DNA of 61,831 nt from Levilactobacillus spicheri DSM 15429. Lineage in GTDB: Bacteria > Bacillota > Bacilli > Lactobacillales > Lactobacillaceae. Numbering within the stretch: the first letter of the stretch is position 1; the number at the start of each line of letters is the position of its first letter. The notes beneath the pieces are model-generated. The model saw nothing but the letters and a program-made list of their open reading frames with translations, ran no database searches and had not been told where the DNA came from. This document shows, piece by piece, positions 8,552-16,203 of the stretch. Both the position numbers and the translations under genes were made by a program. Where the stretch lies: the NCBI RefSeq assembly GCF_001435095.1, contig NZ_AZFC01000035.1:538605-600435 (forward strand). The letters run 5' to 3'.

Positions 8552-9466
8552 TTACATCTTGATATTCTTAACTTCTTCCATGAACCAGTCGTTGAAGGCG
8601 TCCGCGTCGATGTCGACGGAAACCTTCGCGTTGGTCTTACCATCGTGGTAAGCACCCCGGATGTCGCCGACCGTTTCACCGATTGCGGGACCCTGGGTGA
8701 TCACGTCGACCCACATGTCCTTGGTGGTGATGGCTTCTGGGTGCAACAGGTAGAAGATGGTGTTCACGTCATGCATGGCGCTACCCTTTTCGTTGTGGTC
8801 CCCATCGTTGATGATGATGTCGTGCAACATCTGACCGGCTTCGTTCAGGTGTTGTAACTTCTCGATGTTTTCGTTGGTCAAGAGGGCCTTCATGGTGATG
8901 TCCAGGCCGACCATCACGATCGGAATTCCAGACTTGTACACGATAGCGGCCGCGTCTGGGTCGGTGAAGACGTTGAATTCAGCGGCACTGGTCATGTTCC
9001 CCATGCCTAACGCACCACCCATGGCCACGATCCGGTCGATGTGGCTCTTCACTTCTGGGTATTCACTGAAGAGTAACGCGATGTTGGTGTAGGACCCGGT
9101 TGGGACCAGGGTGATTGGGTCGCTGCTGGCCATGATCTCGTCATGCAAGGCTTCCACGGCCGTCTTGTGTAACGGCTTTGGCAAATCCGTTGGGAAGTCG
9201 TAACCGGGCATCCCGGATTCCCCGTGGATCCGTGCGGCGTCTTCGAAGTCCTTGAACAGAGGTTGTTCCGCACCAGCGGCCACTGGAATGTCTTGGTTGA
9301 AGAAGCGAACGATCTTCAACGCGTTCTTGGTGGTCTTGTCGACCGTGACGTTACCGGCAACCGTCGTGATCAACTTCAAGTCGATCTTCGGGTCGTTGAT
9401 AGCCATGGTTAAGGCCGCTGCATCGTCAATTCCGGGGTCGGTGTCCATTAAAATTTTAATTGTCAT
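8552..9466 (-). CDS. Nucleoside hydrolase (IunH/Rih family)
   Basis: Hydrolyses ribonucleosides to free base and ribose in the cytoplasm. The 304-residue protein has the diagnostic calcium-binding DTDPGIDDA at residues 8-16, GAEQPL near 61-66, IVAMGGALGMGNMTSAAEFNVFTDPDAA near 140-168 and the C-terminal calcium ligand in HDVNTIFYLLHPE near 232-245. GGAGG precedes the ATG. It follows the purine permease gene on the same strand (69 nt apart), so import and hydrolysis are probably coupled. Substrate preference (RihA, B or C type) cannot be told from the sequence alone. Confidence 0.93.
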   Translation of the reverse strand: MTIKILMDTDPGIDDAAALTMAINDPKIDLKLITTVAGNVTVDKTTKNALKIVRFFNQDIPVAAGAEQPLFKDFEDAARIHGESGMPGYDFPTDLPKPLHKTAVEALHDEIMASSDPITLVPTGSYTNIALLFSEYPEVKSHIDRIVAMGGALGMGNMTSAAEFNVFTDPDAAAIVYKSGIPIVMVGLDITMKALLTNENIEKLQHLNEAGQMLHDIIINDGDHNEKGSAMHDVNTIFYLLHPEAITTKDMWVDVITQGPAIGETVGDIRGAYHDGKTNAKVSVDIDADAFNDWFMEEVKNIKM

Positions 9467-9494
9467 TGTGAGTTCCTCCTAAAGTTTTAAAATG

Positions 9495-9508
9495 CGTAAC
9501 CGCTTACG
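9495..9508. promoter_or_regulatory. cre-like palindrome
   Basis: CGTAACCGCTTACG, matching 12 of 14 positions of the catabolite-response consensus, lies between the permease stop and the hydrolase ribosome site. No clear promoter accompanies it. Confidence 0.3.
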
Positions 9509-9535
9509 TTTTAGCGGCGGGAAAAGTCCCCGCTC

Positions 9536-10870
9536 TTACAACATGGCACTAAAGACCAGGTCGAGCAGGAACAAGCCGCCGAGCAGGTAGACCGGCCAAG
9601 TGAGCTGTTTGCCCTGGCCGACTGCCAACTTCATCACCGGATAGGCCACGAAACCAAACGCTAACCCGGTGGAGATACTATTGGTGAATGGAATCAACAC
9701 GATAATCAGAAACGCGGGAAACCATTCCGAGAAGTCCCCCATGTCGATACCGTCCATGGCCGCCATCATCAGGGCCCCGGTGATGATGATCACCGGCGCG
9801 ATCGCTGCGGATGGCACGTAGGCCAGTAACGGCACGAACAGGAGTGACAGGCCGAAGAGCACTGCGGCGACCAGCGCCATCAGGCCGGTCCGGCCCCCAC
9901 TCTCGATTCCCGAGGCACTCTCGGCCGCGGCAACCGTGGGACTGGTTCCCATGAACCCGGACAGAAAGGTGGTCACCGCACTGCCCTCAAAGGTTTTCTT
10001 GAACTTCCGCTTGTTCGGCAGGAGTCCCTGTAACAGCCCCATGGATTCGAAGACCAGAATCATGGTCATCGAGAACGCCGCCAAGATAAACGGCGTGGTC
10101 ATCCAGTGGGAAAAGTCGTTTTGGAAGACGATCTTGTGGTACTCGCCCAACCGTGCTAAGTCGACGGTCGGCGTCCCACTGTCCTTGACGCCGAAGAAGA
10201 AGGCCACCAGACTGGTTGCCACGATGCCGATGAAGAAGTTCCCCTTGACCCGGCGCAGGTACAAGACCAGGCTCAGGGCCAAACCGAACAACGCTAACAA
10301 CGGCGTGGGCTTCGTCAGATCACCCAGCACGATCAACGACGACTTGCCGGCGACGATCAGGCCCGCTTTTTCGAGCCCGATTTCCACCAGGAACAGGCCG
10401 ATCCCCGCGGTGATGCCGTGCTTCAACGACTCGGGGATTGCCTCCGACAGGATCGTCGAGATCTTGGTGAAGGCAATCAGCATGTAGATGAAGCTGGCGA
10501 CCGCGGCGATGCCCAACGCCTCCTGCCAACTGAGGCCCATGTTGACCACGATGGTGTAGGTGAAGAAGGCGTTGACCCCCATTCCCGGGGTCAGGATGAT
10601 CGGTGCGTTGGCCCAAAAGGCCATGACCAGACAGCCGACCATCGAGGACAGGATCGTCGCGAAGACGCTGAGGTCCGTGGGGATCCCGGCGTCCTTCAAG
10701 ATGACCGGGTTCACGATGATGATGTAGGAGATGGCGAAGAAGCCCGTCACCCCCGCGATGATCTCGTTACGGACAATGTCCTTGTGGTGCCAGACCTCGC
10801 GCAACGGCATGTCGTTGGCGGCGTCCGTCGGCGTCCGAATCTCTTCTACTGGGGTTTGTTGCTTTTCCAT
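9536..10870 (-). CDS. NCS2-family purine permease (guanine/hypoxanthine type)
   Basis: Integral membrane importer of purine bases, of the AzgA-like branch of NCS2 (PbuG/GhxP relatives). The 444-residue protein has many hydrophobic segments. Family landmarks are GMGVNAFFTYTIV near 93-105, LKHGITAGIGLFLVEIGLEKAGLI near 148-171, VFESMGLLQG near 273 and SPTVAAAESASGIESGGRTGL near 309-329. It has its own promoter and a structured leader (10912-11020), and the nucleoside hydrolase follows downstream. Confidence 0.93.
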   Translation of the reverse strand: MEKQQTPVEEIRTPTDAANDMPLREVWHHKDIVRNEIIAGVTGFFAISYIIIVNPVILKDAGIPTDLSVFATILSSMVGCLVMAFWANAPIILTPGMGVNAFFTYTIVVNMGLSWQEALGIAAVASFIYMLIAFTKISTILSEAIPESLKHGITAGIGLFLVEIGLEKAGLIVAGKSSLIVLGDLTKPTPLLALFGLALSLVLYLRRVKGNFFIGIVATSLVAFFFGVKDSGTPTVDLARLGEYHKIVFQNDFSHWMTTPFILAAFSMTMILVFESMGLLQGLLPNKRKFKKTFEGSAVTTFLSGFMGTSPTVAAAESASGIESGGRTGLMALVAAVLFGLSLLFVPLLAYVPSAAIAPVIIITGALMMAAMDGIDMGDFSEWFPAFLIIVLIPFTNSISTGLAFGFVAYPVMKLAVGQGKQLTWPVYLLGGLFLLDLVFSAML

Positions 10871-10911
10871 AAAATAACCTAGCTTTCAATGCGTCCAGGA
10901 CGCACAAACTT

Positions 10912-11020
10912 CACGGGCATTGCAACCGGATAGTCTCACGTACCCGGCTGGGTTTCACTCCCCGGCAAGGGAGGTCGACACCCGTGCGACTATCATAAGG
11001 TAGCCGCAAAGAACCGTCAA
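10912..11020 (-). promoter_or_regulatory. Promoter and structured leader of the purine permease
   Basis: TTGACG (11015-11020) and TATGAT (10992-10997) with 17-bp spacing form a strong minus-strand promoter. Just after the start, CACGGG (10981-10986) can pair with CCCGTG (10912-10917), closing a multi-hairpin domain with a CTCCC/GGGAG stem and an ACCC/GGGT stem. A TGCGTCC/GGACGCA hairpin and then the weak ribosome site follow. The position suggests a purine-related riboswitch, but it lacks the standard purine-aptamer sequences I know. Confidence 0.55.
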
Positions 11021-11052
11021 GGCCCGCAAATTTCGAGCCTAACAGACACAGA

Positions 11053-11103
11053 TAGCCCAGAAACCATCGCCTCTGGGCTACTCTGCCTGATTATTTTAAT
11101 CAG
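11053..11103 (-). terminator. Candidate terminator region after nupC
   Basis: Two hairpins follow the nupC stop on the minus strand: CTGATTA/TAATCAG (11087-11103) and a perfect 9-bp TAGCCCAGA/TCTGGGCTA stem (11053-11061 / 11072-11080). Neither has a long T tail. Confidence 0.5.
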
Positions 11104-11120
11104 CTGTGTTTAACGTCCGA

Positions 11121-12389
11121 TTACCAAACGAACAGACCAACGATCCCGGCAGACATTAAGGATACCAGAATCCCGGAAAGCAGCATGTAACCAACGTTCT
11201 TGGAAATCAAATCGTTCTTTTCTTTGTCAACCATACCCTTGAAGGCACCGATGATCATCCCGGTCGTCCCGAAGTTAGCAAACGACGTGATGAAGACGGT
11301 CAAGATGGCACGGTAGTGAGCGTTGAACAGGGATGGGTTGTTGATCTTGCCGACCAACTTACCCATGACAACGAATTCGTTCGTAACTAACTTAGTCCCC
11401 ATGAATTGGGCGAATTGGAAGGCGTCGTGGACGTTCAGACCCATTAACCAAGCAAATGGGAACATGATAACCCCTAAGATGTGTTCCAAAGTCAGCCATG
11501 GGTTGAACAGCATCAAGATCTTGTCGATCAAGGCAGCTAAGGCCACGAAGGCGATAACGTTGGCCGTGATGATCAGAACCAGACGACCGGCACCCAAGAT
11601 GGAGTCACCCAAGAAGGAGAAGAATGGTTCACGTTTGCCATTTTCTTCAGCGCCATCGGCTTCAGCAGCTTCGGCAGCGGCACCAGCACCCCCGACCTTG
11701 GCGATGGTGTCTTCTTCAGGCGCCACCTTAACAGGGTTCAGCATGTTGGTAATGATGATGGAGTTCAAGATGTTCAGTGGCACGGCGGTCAAAACGAATT
11801 GGCCAGGAACCATTTGCGTGTAGGCCCCTAAGATGGACGCCGTCACACAGGACATGGACATCATGGCTAAGGTCAAGTCACGTTCCTTACGCATGGTTTG
11901 CAGTTGTAACTTGGAAACGGCTAAGGCTTCCGTGTTCCCTAAGAACATCATTTCAACGGCAAAGAAGGATTCGAACTTTGGTTGACCCGTCACGTAGGAC
12001 AAGCCACGACCAACCCACTTGATGATCCAAGGTAAGACCCCGATGTACGTCAGGATATCGAACATTGGAACAATCAACAAGATTGGGAGCAGCGCACTGG
12101 TAATAAAGTTCATGGACTTAGCAGTCCCACCATATAATGGCGTTACCCAGTTTGGTAAGGCGAAGATGATCCCTTGGTAGGAAACTTCAACCAACCAGTT
12201 GAACCCGTTAGCGGCTCCTTGGACGATGTCCCGTCCAACTTGGAACCCAGTTAAGAACCAGGCTAACAGAAGGTTAATTACTAAAACAATAGCGACAGAA
12301 CGCCAGTTGATGTGCTTTTTGTCCTTGGAGAACAGAAAAGCGATTGCGAGGTAGACAAGTACCCCGAGAATATTGACTGCGACTAGCAT
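11121..12389 (-). CDS. nupC: Nucleoside permease, NupC (CNT family)
   Basis: Cation-coupled concentrative nucleoside transporter in the cytoplasmic membrane. The 422-residue protein contains CNT-family landmarks: FALPNWVTPLYGG near 75-87, the FFAVEMMFLGNTEALAVSKLQLQTMRKERDLTLAMMSMSCVTASILGAY stretch near 140-188, PVKVAPEED near 218-226, and the C-terminal GTKLVTNEFVVMGKL and FANFGTTGMIIGA segments. An acidic, alanine-rich cytoplasmic insert lies near 232-250. AGAGGT lies about 11 nt before the ATG. The gene follows the DeoB-like gene after a 265-nt untranslated stretch. Confidence 0.94.
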   Translation of the reverse strand: MLVAVNILGVLVYLAIAFLFSKDKKHINWRSVAIVLVINLLLAWFLTGFQVGRDIVQGAANGFNWLVEVSYQGIIFALPNWVTPLYGGTAKSMNFITSALLPILLIVPMFDILTYIGVLPWIIKWVGRGLSYVTGQPKFESFFAVEMMFLGNTEALAVSKLQLQTMRKERDLTLAMMSMSCVTASILGAYTQMVPGQFVLTAVPLNILNSIIITNMLNPVKVAPEEDTIAKVGGAGAAAEAAEADGAEENGKREPFFSFLGDSILGAGRLVLIITANVIAFVALAALIDKILMLFNPWLTLEHILGVIMFPFAWLMGLNVHDAFQFAQFMGTKLVTNEFVVMGKLVGKINNPSLFNAHYRAILTVFITSFANFGTTGMIIGAFKGMVDKEKNDLISKNVGYMLLSGILVSLMSAGIVGLFVW

Positions 12390-12654
12390 TGGCCAAAATA
12401 CCTCTTTCCGATATTAGTTAACGCGGTGTGGCGAGGCCACGACCGTCGTTGTTGACACGATGTTGCGGCAGAAACTATGTACGCATAATTTCTGTTACGA
12501 ACGAACGGGCTATCGGGGTCCTCAACGAGCGACGACGGTTTATTTGGGGCAATGAATAATTGATATAACACGAACCGTCGTGCCCTTGCTTCTCGTTGAT
12601 TAGCCGATAGATGTTGCCTGTTCACCCCCTTTCAAGGAATTGTTCGTTGCGTGG
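12390..12654 (-). other. Long leader before nupC
   Basis: 265 nt between the DeoB-like gene and nupC. It contains an exact 8-bp inverted repeat (CGACGGTT / AACCGTCG). A frame of 80 codons without stops begins with GTG inside an AAAGGGGGTG motif and ends in TAG overlapping the nupC ATG (ATGCTAG). No U-tailed hairpin is visible, so nupC may be co-transcribed from upstream. Confidence 0.35.
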
Positions 12655-13482
12655 TTAGATTTGCGTGATTTCATTTAAAAGACTATGTCCGGCCGTGACC
12701 GTCGCCACCCCGTAGTTCTCGAGGACGGTGGCGCCCACGTCGGCCAGGGTGCGCCGGATGCCCAGCGCGTGGCCCGTCTGCCGGGATGGTGAGTAGGCCA
12801 GCAGCGGCAGATACTCGCGCGTCGGCGTGACGCCAAACGTCGGGTCGGCCGCGTGGGTGCTGGTGACGATCAAGAGGTCGTTGGCCCCCAGGTCGTGAAT
12901 CGCCTGCTCCAGGTAGCGGTCGGTATCAACCAGCGCCCCGGCGAAGGCGTCAACGTCCTGCTGTTCCCCGGCGAAGCGAAACTCCGGCAGGACCACGTAG
13001 GTCAGTCCCGAGACCGGATCGTTCAACCGGTCGTAGAGAATCTGGAACGCCGCCTGGTTCGAGCCGACTTGGAAGCGCTCAGCCGGCGTCTGGGTCGCCA
13101 GGTAGCTGAGAAACGGTCCGGCCAGGGTCACCGAGTAACCGGCGGCCGTCAGGGTGGTGAAGACGTTCTCCGTGCGAATGTCGCCGGCGTAGTCCCACAT
13201 CTCCCGTAAGCCGGTGGTCCGGCGGTTGCCTTGTGCAGCCATGCTCAAGCGACCGAAGAAACCGTGGGGTTGCTCCACGGGCGGAATGCCCGCGATTGGA
13301 TCGTCTATCCGAATGTTTCCCAAGCCCAGCCGTTGTAATGTTGGGAGATTTAGTTGACCCGGCCAACTAACCGCCACATGGCCCAGGGTGTCGGCCCCGA
13401 CCGCCTGAAAGCGATTTGCATCGGCCGCTTCTCCTAAGCCGAGTCCGGCCAGATCGAGGACAAAAATGCGATGAAAAGCCAA
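12655..13482 (-). CDS. Degenerate phosphopentomutase paralogue
   Basis: The 275-residue protein clearly descends from DeoB (shared AFHRIFVLDLAG start, [60 protein letters not shown]) but is about 120 residues shorter. The [10 protein letters not shown] nucleophile loop of DeoB has become GNRRTTGLREMW, the ITADHGND metal site has become VTSTHAAD, the SDHTRE histidine is gone and the FDAMYGH segment is missing. It should not catalyse the mutase reaction. A promoter at 13546-13574 rules out starts further upstream; the TTG at 13482 aligns with the DeoB start and has GGAG 8 nt before it. A regulatory or binding role is possible. Confidence 0.75.
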   Translation of the reverse strand: MAFHRIFVLDLAGLGLGEAADANRFQAVGADTLGHVAVSWPGQLNLPTLQRLGLGNIRIDDPIAGIPPVEQPHGFFGRLSMAAQGNRRTTGLREMWDYAGDIRTENVFTTLTAAGYSVTLAGPFLSYLATQTPAERFQVGSNQAAFQILYDRLNDPVSGLTYVVLPEFRFAGEQQDVDAFAGALVDTDRYLEQAIHDLGANDLLIVTSTHAADPTFGVTPTREYLPLLAYSPSRQTGHALGIRRTLADVGATVLENYGVATVTAGHSLLNEITQI

Positions 13483-13545
13483 CTTCCTCACTCCAATCCC
13501 CGGTGGGACGATCCAATGACGATTGTCCGCGCCGGCCTTAGTAAT

Positions 13546-13574
13546 AATATACCTTTTCAGGTCAAGGCTGTAAA
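13546..13574 (-). promoter_or_regulatory. Promoter of the DeoB-like gene
   Basis: TTTACA (13569-13574), 17-bp spacer, TATATT (13546-13551) on the minus strand. A 7-bp inverted repeat (GAAAATC/GATTTTC) lies just upstream. Confidence 0.75.
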
Positions 13575-13779
13575 TGGAAGATTCCGAAAATCTTAACAAA
13601 AATGCGATTTTCCGAACATTAAGTTGGTTGAGACCCCCATCGTTTCGGGGGTTTCACCGTTGCTCATCTTTTGCTAAAAGGATTTACTTGCGACAAAATC
13701 ACCGTTTGTCCGTCCTTTAGATCCGGCACTCACATTTCGTGACATATGTATCCAAAATTGCGTCAGCTCCCGAGGCGTC

Positions 13780-13824
13780 AAAAATGGACTTCAAGTTCAT
13801 GCGTAACTCCAACTTGAAGTCCAT
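13780..13824 (-). terminator. Terminator of the cre-controlled RNA
   Basis: Perfect 14-bp stem ATGGACTTCAAGTT (13784-13797 / 13811-13824), 13-nt loop, then five T on the minus strand. Confidence 0.85.
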
Positions 13825-14363
13825 CAGTTCGTAGAAAGGGAGGTGCGATTCGAAAATTTCCGTTTCGTAATCGTATTAATCCTTAATCGCCTCATAAACT
13901 TAAATTTCTCCCGAGCTGCCGCAGTCGTTCTTCATTCATACTTAATTTCTGACTACCGTCTCAGGTGTTACAGAAGAACTAACTTAATTCCCTCATCATT
14001 CCGACTAACCCACACTCAAACGATTCTTCTTGAAATCATCGTATGACTCATCATTATGACATCCGAGCTCTAGCATTCGTGACTCTGTTTACTTATCTCA
14101 AAACATCTCAGTTACCACAAAAGCTATTCAATTCGGTGAAACTTGTAACCAATTGATTCTCCTAGAGTTCGTTAGAAGGTTTACCTCAAATACAAAATGT
14201 TTCGAAAAGGTGCTTCCTTTGTAACGCGTGATTCTTGTTGCTGGTGACTGTTGCTTTGTTGCGTTTGAATCAGACTTACGTTTAACGGAAATCTGTTTCC
14301 TAACTAAAGCAGTGTATCAACTAGATCAAGTGTCGCGGAACCGCAACCCCTAATCCTTTCTAC
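13780..14363 (-). ncRNA. Candidate non-coding RNA of about 590 nt, cre-controlled
   Basis: A strong promoter and a strong terminator on the same strand bracket about 590 nt in which I find only very short frames without ribosome sites. Near its 3' end the RNA carries CACCUCCCUUU (complement of 13835-13845), which could pair with Shine-Dalgarno sequences. This feature is common in regulatory RNAs of Gram-positive bacteria. The length is like that of RNAIII, but I see no sequence similarity to it. The plus strand has a 67-codon frame beginning at the same AAAGGGAGGTG, which I consider a shadow. Confidence 0.55.
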
Positions 14364-14369
14364 ACCTGT

Positions 14370-14398
14370 ACTATAGCATATGCTGTAAGCGTTTGCAA
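14370..14398 (-). promoter_or_regulatory. Promoter overlapping a cre site
   Basis: TTGCAA (14393-14398), 17-bp spacer, TATAGT (14370-14375). The overlapping 14-mer TGTAAGCGTTTGCA (14384-14397) fits the CcpA-binding consensus at 13 of 14 positions, in a repressing position over the -35. Confidence 0.8.
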
Positions 14399-14721
14399 CT
14401 GGAACACCTAATTTTTTGGATTAAATTTGTTGGTGGGTCATGGACCAGCGTGAACGCCCGGGGGACGGCCATTTCACCGGTTGGGGCGCTCGTTCCAAAA
14501 CAAAACGGGCCCCGAGAACATCGTCTCGAGGCCCGTCAAGCAATCACCCAACATCAATTTGATCGTGTCTATGGGTTCTTGTTTGGAGGATAAGTTAGAA
14601 TAGCTGTTTAAGCAAATTGATTATGGGCAATCGCTCGCGCGCAACACGCAAGCTGACGCGGAAAAGTTTCCACATCCGCCTTAGTTATAGACCCTATTCG
14701 CTTAAAATGCACCCGTTTAGC
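14399..14721. other. Intergenic with terminator
   Basis: About 320 bp. Apart from the terminator at 14495-14536 I see no gene or promoter here. Confidence 0.4.
14495..14536 (-). terminator. Terminator downstream of the NAD(P)-binding gene
   Basis: ACGGGCC..CGAG pairs with CTCG.GGCCCGT (14505-14536); TTTTGTTTT follows on the minus strand. It lies about 185 bp beyond the stop of the nearest gene. Confidence 0.7.
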
Positions 14722-15366
14722 TTAATACCAGGCCGGCTTGTCGCCATCGGTGTTCGGCTTGTTGACGCCCAAGGACGCGTGCACGGACCAAGTCGGGTCG
14801 GCGGCTAGCTTGGTGACCAAGTCGGCGATACTCTTCCGGGACACCTCGGTCCCCTTGAAGGCCTCGCCCTTCTGGGTGGTCTCGTAGTCGATCTCGTCGT
14901 GATTGGTCAACCAGGCCGGCCGGATCACCGTGTAATCGACGTCGGAGCTTTCGATGACCTTGGCAGCCGCCGCATAAGTCTCCAGGTAGCCCCCGTCGAG
15001 TTGTTGGTGGTTCCACTCGCCGTACTTACCCGGCACTTCGTCGTAGATGCCCAACGTCGAGATCCAGATCAGGCGCTTCACGCCGGTCGCGTCCATCGCG
15101 GCGACCACGTTTCGGGCCTCGTCTTCGATGTTGCTGCCCGCCAGGTTGGCGTACACGATGTCGATGCCGGCCATGGCCTGCTTCAGGTCGGCCAGCTGAC
15201 CAGCGTCCCCTTCGACGACCGTGACTTGATCGCTGGCTTGGTCAGCCAGGCGCTGGGCGTTCCGCAAGAACAGCGTCAGTTGGTTGGCCGGGTCCTTCTC
15301 CAGCATGGTCGTGGCGAGCCGGGCAATCTTTCCGTGAGCACCTAATACTAAAATCTTCGTCATCAT
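14722..15366 (-). CDS. NAD(P)-binding protein, atypical short-chain dehydrogenase/NmrA-like
   Basis: A 214-residue Rossmann-fold protein. The N-terminus (KILVLGAHGKIARLA) is a dinucleotide-binding GxxGxxA loop. VEGDAGQLADLKQAMAGIDIVYANLAGS and the KRLIWISTLGIYDEVPG segment follow, as in SDR_a5/NmrA-like oxidoreductases or redox sensors. The catalytic YxxxK is not obvious (the sequence reads YDEVPGKYG). AAAGGGG precedes a pair of ATG codons; I take the first. A palindrome at 15397-15419 over its promoter suggests a dedicated regulator, possibly of the HxlR type. Substrate unknown. Confidence 0.75.
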   Translation of the reverse strand: MMTKILVLGAHGKIARLATTMLEKDPANQLTLFLRNAQRLADQASDQVTVVEGDAGQLADLKQAMAGIDIVYANLAGSNIEDEARNVVAAMDATGVKRLIWISTLGIYDEVPGKYGEWNHQQLDGGYLETYAAAAKVIESSDVDYTVIRPAWLTNHDEIDYETTQKGEAFKGTEVSRKSIADLVTKLAADPTWSVHASLGVNKPNTDGDKPAWY

Positions 15367-15396
15367 CAAAACCCCTTTTCGTTAATCGTTGCCTAT

Positions 15397-15419
15397 ACTG
15401 TAACTTAGATAACTACAGT
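15397..15419 (-). promoter_or_regulatory. Operator-like palindrome at the promoter
   Basis: ACTGTAACTTA and TAACTACAGT form an interrupted palindrome. On the minus strand TTGCAA and TACAGT with 17-bp spacing flank it. HxlR-type operators (GTA..TA..TA..TAC) look similar. Confidence 0.45.
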
Positions 15420-15536
15420 TTGCAAGTTAAGTGACTTACTTTTGATTAGCATGAAGGACTGTCTCCGGCGTCCATTCTATAGAAGATTGTGGCCCGTTGA
15501 TGAGCCACTCAACGAACCATTAACAGTTATCGGCCA

Positions 15537-15570
15537 CGAAAAAAGGCCACCCACACCGGCGGATGACCTT
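15537..15570 (-). terminator. Terminator of the 89-residue protein gene
   Basis: 10-bp stem AAGGTCATCC/GGGTGGCCTT (15543-15552 / 15561-15570, two G-U pairs) followed by six T on the minus strand. Confidence 0.85.
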
Positions 15571-15578
15571 CACACTTG

Positions 15579-15848
15579 CTAAATTAACATTAACGTAACG
15601 CCGGCAATGGGCGTGAGGCTGTCTCCCAAGTCACCGAAAACCAGCTCTTTCTTGAAGACTTGTTGGTCGAGTTCGGGAACGTTGGTCTTTTCGATGGTCA
15701 GATGATAACGGCCACGTTTTGAATCCCGGCGCAACTCGTAGTTGATGAACTCCTGTTCCGGAGCGTATTCCGCAAAGCGCGCGGCATAGTGTCCCAGTTG
15801 GTGAGAGACTACGAGGCGAATACCGTTTTCATCTCTAAAAATATGCAA
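15579..15848 (-). CDS. 89-residue protein, unknown
   Basis: Starts with TTG at 15848 (GGAG 8 nt upstream; no in-frame ATG fits). The product reads MHIFRDENGIRLVVSHQLGHYA at the N-terminus, is mixed alpha/beta in composition, and has no signal peptide or membrane segment. I do not recognise a family. It lies directly downstream of a chain of hairpins ending in a terminator (15898-16049), so its expression may be controlled by attenuation. It has its own terminator downstream. Confidence 0.7.
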   Translation of the reverse strand: MHIFRDENGIRLVVSHQLGHYAARFAEYAPEQEFINYELRRDSKRGRYHLTIEKTNVPELDQQVFKKELVFGDLGDSLTPIAGVTLMLI

Positions 15849-15897
15849 AATCGTTCACTCCTATATTCTTTCAAACTGGCTGCTGGCCCACGCACGC

Positions 15898-16061
15898 AAA
15901 AAGGAAGGCGCACGCCACCGTGCCGCCTCCCAGCTCACCATGGTCGCGCCATGGCGTGGAAGCTTCCCGTCGACGGGAATCACCGGTACGACCGGTCATC
16001 TCAGCCTGTGTCGCTCATAAGGTTGCGACACTACTTAAAATTTCTCTATGCGTTGATTGTA
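15898..16061 (-). ncRNA. Chain-of-hairpins RNA or attenuator
   Basis: From an extended -10 promoter (TATGGTACAAT; hexamer 16056-16061) the minus strand runs through GTGTCGC/GCGACAC (16008-16031), ACCGGT..ACCGGT (15982-15996), a perfect 16-nt palindrome TTCCCGTCGACGGGAA (15964-15979) and CCATGG..CCATGG (15938-15954). It ends in a U-tailed terminator (15898-15930). The RNA is about 150 nt. There is no T-box or other known riboswitch motif. It is either a free small RNA or an attenuated leader of the gene at 15579. Confidence 0.6.
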
Positions 16062-16203
16062 CCATACTTCCCTTAAAAAATTGGCATCTCCCTAAAAAAC
16101 GGCGAAAAAACCCCGACGACCCCCGGCCAACGCTTGCGCCGACCCACCGAAAGATGGTCTAATAGGAGTATTAAGACGTTCCATGATTTGGAGGATGACA
16201 TTC

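Noticed and set aside
10912-11000. Standard purine (xpt-type) riboswitch before the NCS2 permease
   Set aside because: The invariant loop and junction sequences of the purine aptamer are absent; kept only as an unclassified structured leader.
13483-13599. N-terminal extension of the DeoB-like protein
   Set aside because: The promoter hexamers (13546-13574) lie inside it and the homology to DeoB begins at the TTG at 13482.
13843-14046. 67-codon plus-strand frame with AAAGGGAGG at its GTG
   Set aside because: The GTG overlaps the purine run, leaving no spacing, and the strand is opposite to a well-bounded transcript. The protein looks non-natural.
15898-16061. T-box or TPP riboswitch (a CTGAGATGA string is present)
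   Set aside because: No GGGTGG-type antiterminator, no second TPP domain, and no related gene downstream.
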